From: Panax quinquefolius
Taxonomy: Eukaryota > Streptophyta > Magnoliopsida > Apiales > Araliaceae
NCBI GenBank assembly: GCA_020205615.1
Contig: CM035171.1
Span: 27,097,741-27,161,740, forward strand
Direction of reading: 5' to 3'
Length of the DNA stretch: 64,000 nt
Below are positions 1 through 11,167 of the stretch, piece by piece. The notes beneath the pieces are model-generated. The model saw only the letters and a program-made list of their open reading frames with translations. It was not told the DNA's origin and ran no database searches. Every line of letters starts with the position of its first letter. Positions within the stretch are counted from its first letter, which is position 1. A program made the position numbers and the translations under genes.

Positions 1-524
1 CGCCGATCTCATTTCTCATAAATTTTCTCTCTATTCGGATGTTGTCAATGAGGCTCGGTTGTTAGAGCGAGATAACGAGTACGTTCAACCGAGGGACCAT
101 AACCGAGGATCATATCAAGATGGCGGTCCATCGAATAACGATAACCAAATGGAGAAAGAAGAATACTGGACAAAGCGGTAACCACTCTGGTGGTAATCGT
201 GGCCATGAAAATAGAAGAAGCGAGTCGGGAGGAGATTTTAAAAAGAGGAGATTCAACAACGGCCATTTGAAGACGTCAGCGCCAGTAGCAACTAGTTTTA
301 AGGGAGGAGAACGACCACCGGTCGTATGTTACAAATGCGGAAAGAGGGACATATCATTGAAACCGCCTACAACAGTTTAAGGTATGCTATAATTGTGGAA
401 AAGAAGGACATATCGCTTCGAGATTATGCGATGTCGAAACCATCCAATGGGAATGGTGACTCAAAAGGATGTCCCGAAAAAATCAAAGTCAATCGGTTCT
501 TGGAAGAGCGTTTGTCGTGACCGG
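1..524 (+). pseudogene. Ty3 gag remnant (C-terminal half, zinc-knuckle region)
   Basis: This is the tail of a Ty3/gypsy Gag protein, the RNA-binding capsid protein of the retroelement. The opening frame (SHKFSLYSDVVNEARLLERD) matches the gag of the minus-strand copy near 7440-7500. It then runs into a basic Asn/Arg-rich linker and two decayed CCHC knuckles: CYKCGKRD near 326-360 and CYNC-like CGKEGH near 390-410. The second knuckle has lost its cysteine spacing through indels. The frame shifts several times and no start codon is present, because the 5' end and 5' LTR lie left of the window. It belongs to the plus-strand element whose 3' LTR is at 3131-5786. It is non-functional. Confidence 0.8.
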
Positions 525-1017
525 TCAAAATACGAGGAACCCGAACGAAGTTAGCACGGGTTAGTTAATTATAAATTCTTGCGAAGTTTATACCTTACTA
601 GATACCGGTTCTACCCATTCTTTTATCTCTCTTACTTGCACTCAACATTTGAACTTGACTACGGAGAAATTAAACTTTGACCTATCTGTGGAGACTCCAT
701 TAGGAGAAACATTCATTACATCCGTTGTCTAAAAAAAATCTTGCTTGATTCAGGTTGGCACTATCACATTACCTGTTGACCTTATCTCTTTAAAGATACT
801 TGCTTTTGATGTGATTTTAGGGATTGATTGGTTAACTACTCATCATGCCAAAATTGATTGTTTTCGTAAGGTTGTTAGTTTTCATATTCCTAAGCAACCT
901 GTTATTCGAATTCAAGCAACCAAACCATTGAAGTCAAACTCTTTCATATTAAGCCATAAAGCCATTCGTTTATTGAAAAACGGATGTCAAGCTTTCTTAG
1001 CCATGTCATGGACTTGA
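525..1017 (+). pseudogene. Ty3 aspartic protease remnant
   Basis: Retropepsin-like protease segment of the same polyprotein, which would cleave Gag-Pol. The catalytic signature LDTGSTHSFIS is readable at about 597-633. The downstream conserved ILGIDWLTTHHAKIDC block lies in the readable frame at 745-1017. Between them a run of A residues near 731 and a stop codon break the frame. It reads closely alongside the minus-strand copy at 6485-7051, which supports the identification. Non-functional because of frameshifts and stops. Confidence 0.8.
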
Positions 1018-1904
1018 ACAAAAATAAGTCGATTTGAATGATATTTACATTTGTTAGTAAATTTCTGACGTGTTTCTGAAGAATTTCTTGGCTTACTCCC
1101 AAAGCTTCGATATTAAATTTTGTATCAATTTGAACCCTGTACAAAACTCATTTCTAAAATCTCATATCGAATGGCTCTATTGAACTTCGTGAGTTAAAAT
1201 TCAACTATAGAATTGGTACCGAGCCTTTATCTGGTGACTTCCTTTGTGGAATTCACCTAAGCCGAACTCTCTGTAGGGGACGCCATATTAGATGCGATAG
1301 TAAATCGATAGGTGTCATTGTGACGTCTTATCCAAGATTGGGATATGAGTCACAGTTGAGAGCAACCTAAGTCGATGTCGAAATACATAGCTTTCTGAGG
1401 CTTAGTTGGTTATTATCGAGATTCGTTGAAGGATATTCTCGAATCGCTATTCCATTAACGCAAATTGACTCGTAGAGATACAAAATTCGAATGGAGCAAG
1501 GAATGTGGGAAGAGCTTCAAGAACTCAAGAGGAGACTCATTTCAAAGACATGTTCACCCATGCCATCCTCGAAAAGCGAACGTGGTAGTGACGTTGAGTA
1601 GAAGATCATATGCGAACGAAAAGTGCGATGATGTCAAGTATACGCAGAGCCAACTTTAATAGAAAAAGTTAAGGTTGCTCAAGCCACCGACCCGAAATGA
1701 TGCATATGAAGAAGAAAGTACAAGAAGGAGCTATTCCTAAGCGAGAATTGATGAAGAAGGAATACTTGAGTCCACTCTGAACTTTGTGTTCCTAACGACT
1801 CGATTTGAAGTACAAGATTATGATGGAGGCACACAATACACCATTTGCAATCCATCTCGAAGTACTAAAATGTATCGTGATCTTGACATACATTTTGGTG
1901 GAAC
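1018..1904 (+). pseudogene. Collapsed Ty3 reverse transcriptase/RNase H region
   Basis: Between protease and integrase an intact element would carry more than 1.5 kb of reverse transcriptase and RNase H. Here fewer than 900 bases remain and no FIDD or YVDD active site is present. Recognisable scraps are a possible trace of the inter-domain linker near 1045-1100 and an RNase H end similar to VVVTLSRRSY at about 1578-1613. The latter parallels VVADALSRRSY in the copy at 23850-23885. The rest is frame-broken. I infer an internal deletion followed by point decay. Confidence 0.6.
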
Positions 1905-2655
1905 AATATGAAGAGAGAGATTGCAAAGTTTATCTCAATGTGTTTAACTTGCCAACGTGTAAAGGCGGAGCATCTAGTACCTAAGGGTCCGTTGCAACCA
2001 CTTGAGATTCTGGAAGTGGGAACACATTACCATGGATTTCGTTACGTGTCTTCCTACAGTTTCTCAAGGCATCAATGCTATTTGGGTTATTGTTGATAGA
2101 TTAACCAAATCGCTCATTTCTTGCCGATACGGAGACTTATTCCTTGAGCGTCTTGCTAGTATGTACGTAAAATGAAATTGTGAGGTTGCATGGCATGCCC
2201 GTATCCATAGTTTCGGATCGTGACCCAAGATTCACTTCAAGATTTTGGGTTAGCTTGCAAAAAGCTATGGGCAGCGGATTTTGCGATTTAGTTCGACATA
2301 CCATCCCCAAACCAGACGGACAATCGAGAGGGACTATTCAAACTCTTGAAGATATATTAAGACTCGTGTCCTAGACTTCAAGGGGAGTTGGGATAAGTAT
2401 TTACCATTGGTGGAATTCTCCTACAACAACAGTTTATCGGGTAAGTATAGGTGTGGCTCCATTCAAGCATTATATGGACGAAAATGTCGTTCTCCAATAT
2501 GTTGGGATGAGGTGGGTGAAGCAACATTGTTGGGACCCGAAGTTAAGTACGTATGACTACCGAAAAGATCCAAATGATTCGACAAACGTATACAAAAGCA
2601 AGACAAGATCGACAAAAGAGTTATGCGGATCTTCATCGAAAGGACGTGGAATTTA
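1905..2655 (+). pseudogene. Ty3 integrase core remnant, catalytic Glu lost
   Basis: Retroviral-type DDE integrase, which inserts element cDNA into chromosomes. The zinc-binding end reads [20 protein letters not shown] near 1943-2002. The first catalytic-Asp block (VIVDRLTKS) is at about 2089-2112 after a frameshift. The second (VSIVSDRDPRFTSRFW) is at about 2206-2250. The third catalytic block reads DGQSRGTIQTLED where the family has SERTIQTLED, so the glutamate is gone. Multiple frame changes and stops separate these blocks. Identification is secure from block order; the protein is dead. Confidence 0.8.
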
Positions 2656-3070
2656 GTGTAGGGGATCATGTATTATTGCGAGTTGCTCCATGGAAGGGAG
2701 TTACAAGATTTGGGAAGAGAGGAAAGCTCAATCCACGATTTATTGGTCCATTTCAAATTCTTGACCGAGTAGGAAATGTAGCTTTATAGACTTGCATTAC
2801 CTCCAAGTATGTCTCGTGTTCATAATGTGTTTCACATATCGGTACTTCGTAAATATGTGAAAGACCCGAACCACGTTATAGAGTTAGAACCGGACGAGAT
2901 AGCCGAAGACTTAACGTATGAGGAGGTACCTGTCAAGATTTTGGATAGGAAGGAGCATGTCCTACGCAAGAAAGGTCATACCACAAGTTAAAGTTTTGTG
3001 GAGGAATCATGCTATAGAGGAAATGACACGGAATTGAAAATGAAATGAAAGTGAGGTATCCTCATCTTTT
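2656..3070 (+). pseudogene. Ty3 integrase GPY/F tail and chromodomain remnant
   Basis: The C-terminal integrase module reads RGKLNPRFIGPFQILDRVG at about 2719-2775, the GPY/F motif of Ty3 chromoviruses. It is followed after a one-base frame break by RVHNVFHISVLRKYV at about 2815-2859 and a chromodomain-like end, EVPVKILDRKEHVLRKK, up to about 2980. In chromoviruses the chromodomain steers integration to marked chromatin. The better-kept copy of this segment is at 24056-24505. Stop and frameshift mutations make this copy non-coding. Confidence 0.8.
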
Positions 3071-3118
3071 GAAACACACCAGTATCGTCGTCGTCCAATT
3101 TCGAGGACGAAATTTCAT

Positions 3119-3130
3119 AAGGAGGGAGGT
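3119..3130 (+). promoter_or_regulatory. Polypurine tract of the left plus-strand Ty3 element
   Basis: The purine run AAGGAGGGAGG lies directly before the TG of the 3' LTR. It is the expected primer for plus-strand cDNA synthesis. The same tract precedes the 3' LTRs at 14265 and 24517. Confidence 0.75.
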
Positions 3131-5786
3131 TGTAAGACCCCAACTTATTATTAATGAAATTTAATTTTCTATTTATTATTTTGAAATATTAAGGGTTAAT
3201 TTGATTAATGTGGATAGTTAGGGGTTAAATACGCAAATATTTCAAAATAAGCAAGTGGTTATAAAATATTCATTCTTTGTTGGGGAATATTCGTATGACG
3301 ATATTCAAGTAGCGACCATGTGTGGGGCCCATAACTGAAAGCGATTGGATGAGGAAAACAACAAATATAAGTTGTTTAAAAATAACTACAGTAGTTATTA
3401 CCAGATTATCTTTGTTGGAATACCCGTGGTTTAAAACACACTAATACGCGTTGTTGAACAAGAGTAGCACTCGCGATATTGCACCAATTATTGATTAAAT
3501 GCGTGAAGGCACTACTCAATAATTGTTACGGTGAGTTACCGTTCAATAGTTTATTTTATTGATTCAATAATTGTTTGCGTTGGTATTTTATATTATTCAT
3601 TGTTTCAATAATTGTCATCGCACAATATTTCCCATTATCGGATCAATAATTCATATTATTTGAATAATATTATTAGATAACACTATTGGCAATGTCTAGA
3701 AAGTTACATCTAAGGAGAGGTTTGGTCACCTAATTGCGCCGCCAAGAAGGAGATTCTTATTGGAAAGCCCCTCTTTCCTGAACCGTGCGGTTGTCATAAA
3801 TGTGATTCTCGTAATATTATTTGTGAATAATTAATTATTGATTCATATGATAAGGAAATATTTATTTTATATGAATATAAATGATGGATTTATTTATGTG
3901 GTTATTAATGAAGGAATTAATGCCGAGATGTTTTATTTGTATTTTGTCGGATTGGAGGTATTAAAAGATCAAATTGGTGTTATTACTGACTTTATTGTGT
4001 GAGTTATAATATTTAATCCGACCGCTGATCGTTGTAATTTTTGGATATGTTATACATATATAAGTTGAGTATATGTCCACAAATTTTGAGCGGTTAAAAA
4101 TGAGCGATAATTTATTATGAATTTTAAGAGGTGACTGATTCGAAATTAGGTTATAAATGATTTTGGTGGAAAATTCTAGAATTGGTGGGCCCCACTTTTG
4201 GTTGGTGAGAAATGTGCTCAATTGAATTTTCAAATGTGGTGGGTGGGAATAGTAGCGAGTAAAGCCATCGAGTCAAGCAAGTTAAGTCCGCTTGAGCGTC
4301 TAACATTTTCCTATAAATAGAGGGCTAAGTTAGAATTGAAAATCACACCGTAAACAAAGTTTTCTCTCTTCTCTCTCTATATTATTGAGCGTATTTTGTG
4401 AGTATTTAGATACTTTGAGAGTTCTTTATTCAATCTAAGTTTCGCTTCAAAGATCACTTGAGCCTTTCCTTCCAAGTCTTGATTCTTTGAGGTAAGGGAT
4501 ATTATTTTTTTTCGTAATGATATTATTTCTTCAATATCATTATCTTTGAAATGTTGATCTGAAGTTTTTATCAAATTTGGAACTTTTTCATGCTCGGGTT
4601 ACTATTCATGAGTTACTATTCACGAGTTACTATTCATGAGTTACTATTCACGAGTTACTATTCACGAGTACTATTCATGAAGCGTGAAAATATTTTTTTT
4701 TGTGGAATTTCTATCTTTTGGTGTCGGAGTTACTATTCACGTGATATCGGCACTATTCACGATATCTGACTATTCACGATATCACGACTATTCATCAAAA
4801 AATAAAATTTCTTCTTTTAATTCAAAATATCTATTCTCGGATACTAGCTTTGATTGTATCCATGTTTTGATCATTCTTGAATTTTACACCACTATGATTA
4901 TTTTTGAGGTATTGTTGGACATGGATAAAACAAAGTACTAATCCTTAATCCTTAATCCTTGTCATTTTGTTTCAATTGGATTCGTTCTTTAAAAATATTT
5001 TCATCATCCTCGGTCTTTAAATGATGATATTATTGAATATCTTTGGCCTTTAGTGCAAAGATGAATGATTTCGAAGAATATCTTTGGCCAGAGTGCAAAA
5101 GATGAACAGTGTTTAAATGAAAATGACCGATCGATGAATATCTTTGGCCTTTAGTGCAAAGATGAACAAGTGTTGAGATGAACATGATCGATTGATGAAT
5201 ATCTTTGGCAGTAGTGCAAAGATGAATATTTGATTTGAGATGAATATTGATTGATGTTACAGGATAAAATATTGATGATGGATTTGTTAAATTCATAGAT
5301 TATAGAGATTTCATTCTCTACGTAACTCTTCTATGAATTATTATTTCATTGCGAATATTGATCTCGAAACTTGTTGTCTATTTGTATTCTATCGATTTTT
5401 CCTGTTGGAGACTAACGATAATTTGTTGTATATTATCTTAGTCATAGTATTCTTCTTGAGCTAGTTGAGCTCACCCTTTTCCTTGTTGTTCCATTTTTCT
5501 TCTCGGGAGGCGAGAATGTAGCGAGTACTAGTCGGGTATGGAATGAAGGTTCAGAGAGAGTTGTTTAGTAGTCCTCACCATTTTGTAAAATAATGTATCA
5601 ATAATTATGATGGGGATTTATTTGCGTGTGGATATTGTCTAGAAGACAATATTATATTTAAACTCACAGTATATATTGTCGTATTTCACACGACATTTGT
5701 ATTATTGAAGTCGTAGTTTGCTTCTTGTACCATGTATTTGGCGACTCAGAATGGGTGTTGTGTATACCTATTTTTGGGGCGTCACA
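3131..5786 (+). repeat. 3' LTR of Tekay-like Ty3 element (short, 2.66-kb class)
   Basis: Begins TGTAAGACCCC after the polypurine tract and ends GGGGCGTCACA. A TATA box (TATAAATA) lies at 4312-4319. A splice-donor-like GAG|GTAAGG has its GT at 4492-4493. Tandem TACTATTCACGAGT-type units run from about 4598 to 4680, and four hairpin units (ATCTTTG...CAAAGAT) from about 5035 to 5235. The acceptor-like site near 5515 reads TTCTCGG instead of TTCTCAG, so it is mutated here. The LTR is inserted in the reverse-transcriptase gene of the minus-strand element that resumes at 5787. Its 5' LTR and target duplication are outside the window. Confidence 0.88.
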
Positions 5787-6500
5787 GAACTCGTATTTCT
5801 TCAACTTGGCATATATCTTGTTTTCACGAAGCTTTTGGAGTACCAGCTTCAAATGGTGCTCATGGTCTTCACGACTTTTGGAATATATGAGAATGTCATC
5901 AATAAAGACAACAACGAACTGATCCAAATAATCCTTGAATACTCGGTTCATCATATCCATGAAAGCCGCAGGAGCATTAGTCAATCCGAAAGACATGACT
6001 AAGAATTCATAATGCCCGTCTCAATTTCAAGGCGCCTTTGGAATATCCTCGATTCTAATCTTCACCGATGATATCCGAGCGAAGATCGATTAATGAAAAG
6101 AATTGTGCTCCTTGCAACTGGTCAAACAGGTCATCAATGCGAGGTAGCAGATACCTATTCTTGATGGTGACATGGTTCAATTCTCGATAGTCAATACAAA
6201 GTCGCATACTCCCGTCTTTCATCTTTACAAATAAAACAGGAGCACCCCAAGGAGATGTACTAGGACGAATGAAACCGATGTCCAACAACTCCTGTAGTTA
6301 AACCTTTAAGTCCTGAAGTTCAATAGGAGCCGTTCGATATGGGGTTTTAGAAATGGGCTTTGTACCAGGTTCAAGATCAAGAAAGAATTCAACTTCACGT
6401 TCTGGGGGTAGACCGGGAAGTTCTTCAGGAAATACGTCAGGAAATTCACTAACCACAGAAATTTTATTCAAATCTGACGTGTTTTTATTCAAGTCCATAA
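5787..6500 (-). pseudogene. Ty3 reverse transcriptase N-terminal half, interrupted
   Basis: Reverse transcriptase of a minus-strand Tekay-like element, reading right to left. FPDVFPEELPGLPPEREVEF (6420-6365 area), then [20 protein letters not shown] and LCIDYRELN (6288-6180) are classic Ty3 fingers/palm blocks. A stop splits the frame near 6297, and about 60 bases around 6000-6060 that should encode the GYHQ block are scrambled. [11 protein letters not shown] follows, with the active-site FIDD at 5895-5906. The frame then hits the end of the LTR at 5786, so the thumb, RNase H and integrase are displaced off-window to the left. An apparent ORF reaching 5664 is a fusion of RT with antisense LTR. 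Confidence 0.88.
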
Positions 6501-7051
6501 CATGGGCTAAAAAAGCTTGACATCCATTTTTTCAATAAATGAATGGCTTTATGGCTTGATATGACAGTGATTGATTTTAGTGGTTTAGTCGCTTGAATTC
6601 GAATAACAGGTTGGTTAGGAATATGAAAACTAACAACCTTACGAAAACAATCAATTTTGGCATGATGAATAGTTAACCAATTAATTCCTAAAATTACGTC
6701 AAATGCAAGTATCTTTAAAGAGATAAGGTCAACAGGTAATGTGATGGTGCCAACTTGGATCAAACAAGATTTATAAATATTGGATGTAATGAAAGTTTCT
6801 CCTAATAGAGTCTCCACAGATAAGTCAAAGTCTAATTTCTCCGTAGTCAAGTTTAAACGTTGAACACAAGCAGGAGAGATAAATGAATGGGTAGCACCGG
6901 TATCTAGTAAGGTATAAACTTCGCAAGAATTTATGATTAGCTTACCCGTGATCACCTCGTTTGGGTTCCTCGCAATTTGACCAGTCACGACAAACGCTCT
7001 TCCGGGAACAGTTGACTTTGACTTTTCTGGGACAGCCTTTTGAGTCACCAT
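6485..7051 (-). CDS. Ty3 aspartic protease ORF (open over about 188 codons)
   Basis: The best-preserved protease in the window. After a linker with RNPNEVITGK, the catalytic loop reads LLDTGATHSFIS (about residues 47-58). The flap region and the conserved VILGINWLTIHHAKIDC block follow near residues 121-137. Retropepsin-like enzymes of this type dimerise and process Gag-Pol. It is part of a polyprotein, so the ATG at 7051 is only the first methionine after an upstream break, not a true start. It overlaps the RT frame by a few bases. The parent element is broken, so independent function is unlikely. Confidence 0.8.
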   Translation of the reverse strand: MVTQKAVPEKSKSTVPGRAFVVTGQIARNPNEVITGKLIINSCEVYTLLDTGATHSFISPACVQRLNLTTEKLDFDLSVETLLGETFITSNIYKSCLIQVGTITLPVDLISLKILAFDVILGINWLTIHHAKIDCFRKVVSFHIPNQPVIRIQATKPLKSITVISSHKAIHLLKKWMSSFFSPCYGLE

Positions 7052-8169
7052 CCCCGCTGGACTTGGTTTCGCTACAGTACAATCTCGAGTGATATGTCCT
7101 TCCTTTCCACAATTATAACATACCTTGAACTGCTAGGGATGGTTTGAATGATGATGTCCGCTTTTTCCACATTTATAAAGATACTACGGGTGGTCGTTCT
7201 CCTTCCTTAGAACCAATTGTTCTTTGGTCTTTGATGTCTTCACATTATCATTGTTGAATCTCCTCTTTTTAAAATCTCCCCCGACTCGCTTCTTCTATTT
7301 TCATGGCCACGATTACCACCAGAGTGGTTACCGTTTTTGTCCGAATGTTTTCCTCCGCGCTGATTTTCATTGCTCCGATGACTGCTGCCACCGGTATGAC
7401 CTTGGTTGCGGTCCTTCGGTTGAACATACTCATTATCTCGCTCTAATAATTGAGCCCTGTTTACAATATCTGAATATAAAGAAAATTTATGTGAGATAAG
7501 ATATTGTCGTATCTCGGGTTTTAGACCTCTCAGAAACATCCGCGTCATTCGTTCCTCATTCTCTACCAAATGAGGTGCAAACCTGGATAACTCTGCGAAC
7601 TTTGCCTCGTACTGGGACACTGTCATGTTGTTTTGTTCCAGTCTAATAAACTCTACCTCCTTTATATGGCGAATACTTTTAGGAAAGTACTTGTCATTGA
7701 AAAGTTTCTGAAACGTTTCCCAAGACATGCTGAGTGCGGCAGGCTGGGTACGCTTCACAGACTCCTACCAGTAGTCTGTCTCGCCATGAAACATAAAGGT
7801 GGCGAATGGAACCTTCTGTTCCTCCGTGCATTCCAAGACATCAAATATCTTGATAATTTGTTTGACCCACGTTTCCGCCTTGATCAGATCCGACTTTCCC
7901 GAAAATTTTGGTGGTCCCAACTCTTTGAACTGCTTGGCTGTGACAAGTCGTGCATTGCTATCATTTCCAGCTGTATTTTGTACACGAGTCTCCCTCGTCT
8001 GATTTTGCATGAATTACAAAAAGCTTCTATACATCCCATCGTTCATCGTCTGCTCAGTGGTTTTGTTTACAGGTGGAAAATTGTCGGCTTGTTGCACATT
8101 CTCCTCATTAATGAGTAAAGGTGTCTCCACGGTCTCATTTACTCTACTGTTAACATTCTCAGTTGTCAT
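7052..8169 (-). pseudogene. Ty3 gag of the minus-strand element
   Basis: Frame starting at an ATG whose first base is 8169, which fits the gag start because it lies about 175 bases downstream of the primer site. The N-terminal segment hits an in-frame TAA near 8017. The retrotransposon_gag core follows, including QFKELGPPKFSGKSD (8010-7765 segment), then after an in-frame TAG near 7761, WETFQKLFNDKYFPKS and SRFAPHLVENEERMTRMFLR. A zinc knuckle (CYNCGKEGHITRDC, CX2CX4HX4C) is readable at about 7076-7120 in another frame. Two stops and a frameshift inactivate it. The gag core aligns with the remnant at 1-120. Confidence 0.85.
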
Positions 8170-8343
8170 TCTCAAATACTGCCACAAAACAAGGGTTAAT
8201 TAAAAAAATTAACATATCACATAATATCCCTATATTCTGACCAACCAACAAATAAGCTTAGGTAGGACACACTAGCGAAGGATTTACTCGTCTCTCCCCT
8301 CGTAGTTCTATTCCCCGATCTCCGCCAGAGATCATATCCCTAA

Positions 8344-8355
8344 GCTTTGATACCA
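8344..8355 (-). promoter_or_regulatory. Primer-binding site, minus-strand Ty3 element
   Basis: Read on the minus strand this is TGGTATCAAAGC, one base from the tRNA-Met-type site TGGTATCAGAGC seen at 13145, 23041 and in the copia element. It lies two bases from the LTR edge at 8358, where minus-strand cDNA synthesis would start. Confidence 0.75.
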
Positions 8356-8357
8356 AC

Positions 8358-10529
8358 TGTAATGCCCCCAAAATAGGTATACAACACCCATTCTGAGTCG
8401 CCAAATACATGGTACAGAAACAACTACAACTTTATTAATACAATTGTCGTGCAAAATACGACAACACTTAAACTGTGAGTTTAAATAAAAATATTGTCAT
8501 CTAGACAATATCCACACTCAAATAAGTCCTCATTACAATTATTGATACACTATTTTACAAAATAATGAAGACTACTAAAACAACTTTTAGAACCATCATT
8601 CCACACCCCGACTAGTACTCGCTACATTCTCGCCTCCTGAGAAGAAAAATGGAACAAAAAGGAAAAGGGTGAGCTCAACTAGCCCAGTAAAGAATATTAT
8701 GACTAAGATAATATAGAACAGATTATTTGATTCCTCAACAGGGAAAAATCTAATAGAATACAATAGACAACAAGTTTTAAATCAATATTCGCAGCAAAAA
8801 TAATAATTCATTAGAAGAGTTAAGTAGAGAATGAAATCTACTATCTTTTATATATGAATTTAAAAGTTCATCGTCAATATTTTTTTCCCCGTAACATTAA
8901 TCAATATATATAGTGAATCAAATATTCATCTTTTAGACGCAGCCAAAGATATTCATCGATTGGGTCATTCTAAACACTGCTCTTCTTTACACTTTACTCT
9001 GACGAATATATTCATAAAAAATCATTCATCTTTGCACTACATGCCAAAGATATTCGATTATATCATCATTTAGGGTGAGGATGATGAAAATATTTTAAAG
9101 AAAACAAATCCGATTGAAACAAAAAGAACAAATATTAAGGATTAGTACTTTAAACAATCGAGTTCAAAATACTTCATAAATAACCAGTAGTGGAGTAAAA
9201 TTTCGAATGAAGACCAAAACATGGATACAATTAAAGCTAGTATCCATAATAGATATCTTGGACAAAAACATAAATTTAATTTTTACGTGAATAGTGCCAT
9301 ATTCGTGAATAAAGGTCGTATACGTGAATAAGGTCGTATACATGAATAGTGTCAAATATCGTGAATAAGTAACCCTACACTAAAAGACAAGAATTTTACC
9401 GTAAAAATCTTACCAATATTCCGCATAATGATATTGAAAGAAATAATATCATTTATATAAAAAAAAAATAACATCCTTACCTCGAAAAGATTACTTACGA
9501 TTGGAATCTTATGGATATAGTCTTTGAAGGAACTTGCACCGTATAGCAATACTCAAAGTACCAAAATACTCACAAAAATACGCTTGATATTATAGAGAGA
9601 GAAAACTTTAGTTTCTGATGTGATTTTCAATTCTAACATAACCACCCTATTTATAGGAAAATGTTTAGAACACCGAAGTAGAAAATTTAATAAAATATTA
9701 ATATATTTTTTTATAAATTCCTGCGCACACTTCCTTTGATCCAAAACATCAGCCACACAAGTGGGCCCCCCTCACCAAAATAAAAAAAAACGTTTTTCTT
9801 AAAAAAAATAATTAAAACTTCAAAAATCAATTATTACGGAACTTCAATAATTCATAAAAAATAACCATTTTATCAGAAAAAATCGAATCTTATGTTTTTC
9901 CATAGGAAATTCAATTCTCTACAACTTTACGATTTTTTCCAAATTCCAAAAGCGAAATTGGCCAAAAATCCACATACGGACGATTTTACAATTTATAATC
10001 AAATTTCAGTCAATAAATGGGGTCCACAACCATGAAAAACATGTTTTAAATATTTTTAGTAACAAAAATACTCTTCCTCCTCATTTACTCATATATCCCA
10101 CATTTATTGTAAAAATATCACCATTATTATATTATTATAATATAATAATATATTGAATTATTTTATCAAAAAAGATAAAATATCAATTTTCAACAATTGT
10201 CACATTAAATATTTTCTCCATCTATATTCACATAAAATGAATATTTTCCTTATCATATAAATCAATAATTAATTATTCACAAATAATATTACAGAATCAC
10301 AATACTGACAACCAGGCCGTTCCCAGGAAAGAGGAGGCTTTCCAATAAGGATTTCTCCTTACTGGCGCGCAATTAGATGATCAAACCTCTCCTTAGACAG
10401 AACTTTCTAGACATTGCCAATAATACTATCTAATAATATTATTCAAATAATATGAATTGTTGATTTGATAATGGAAAATACTGTGTAGTGACAATTATTG
10501 AAACAACAATAATATAAAATATCAACGTA
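8358..10529 (-). repeat. 5' LTR of the minus-strand Ty3 element, interrupted (main part)
   Basis: In plus-strand terms it begins TGTAATGCCCCC, the inverse of the usual LTR end. TATA box (reverse TATTTATA) at 9649-9656. The donor-like site is at the AC of 9479-9480, where the minus strand reads TTTCGAG|GTAAGG. The acceptor-like site is at the CT of 8637-8638 (minus strand TTTTCTTCTCAG|GAGGCGAG). Hairpin units lie near 8928-9060 and TATTCACG-type units near 9295-9365. The LTR breaks at about 10529, where a plus-strand LTR begins. Its missing 5' end is at 17582-17904. About 165 bases between the two parts are absent compared with the full copy at 27397-30020. Confidence 0.8.
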
Positions 10530-11126
10530 ATTAATGTGATTCTGTAATATTATTTATGAATAATTAATTATTAATTTTTATGATGAGGAAAATATTAATT
10601 TTATGTGGATATAGATGGAGATAAGTTTAATGTGACAATTGTTGAAAATTAATATTTTGTATTTTTTTGATAAAATAATTAATTTTAATATATTATTATA
10701 TTTTTATAATATAATAATGGTGATATTTTTACAATGAATGTGAGATATATGAGTATATGAGGAGGAAGAGTATTTTTTATTGCAAAAAAAGATGTTTAAA
10801 TCATGTTAAACATGTCAGTGAGACCCATTTTTTGACCGAAATTTGATTATAATCAGAAAATCGCCTGCTTATGGATTTCGGTCAATTTCTGTTTGAATTT
10901 GGAAAAACTTTCTTCTCGCAGTTGTAGAGAATTGAATTTCCTATAAAAAAAAATGCAAGATTCGAATTTTCTGATAAAAGGGCTATTTATTATGAATTAT
11001 TGAAGTTCCGGATTAATTGATTATCATTTTTTGGAAGTTTTAAATATTTTTTGTTAGAAAAACGTTTTTATTGTTGGCCCATGTGTTGTTAGATGCTAAA
11101 ATTCAGAAGTCAAGTGTGCGTAGGAA

Positions 11127-11167
<41 letters not shown>

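Noticed and set aside
7224..8203. Plus-strand frames of 64-161 codons over the Ty3 gag
   Set aside because: Antisense shadows of the minus-strand gag, which has the recognisable motifs.
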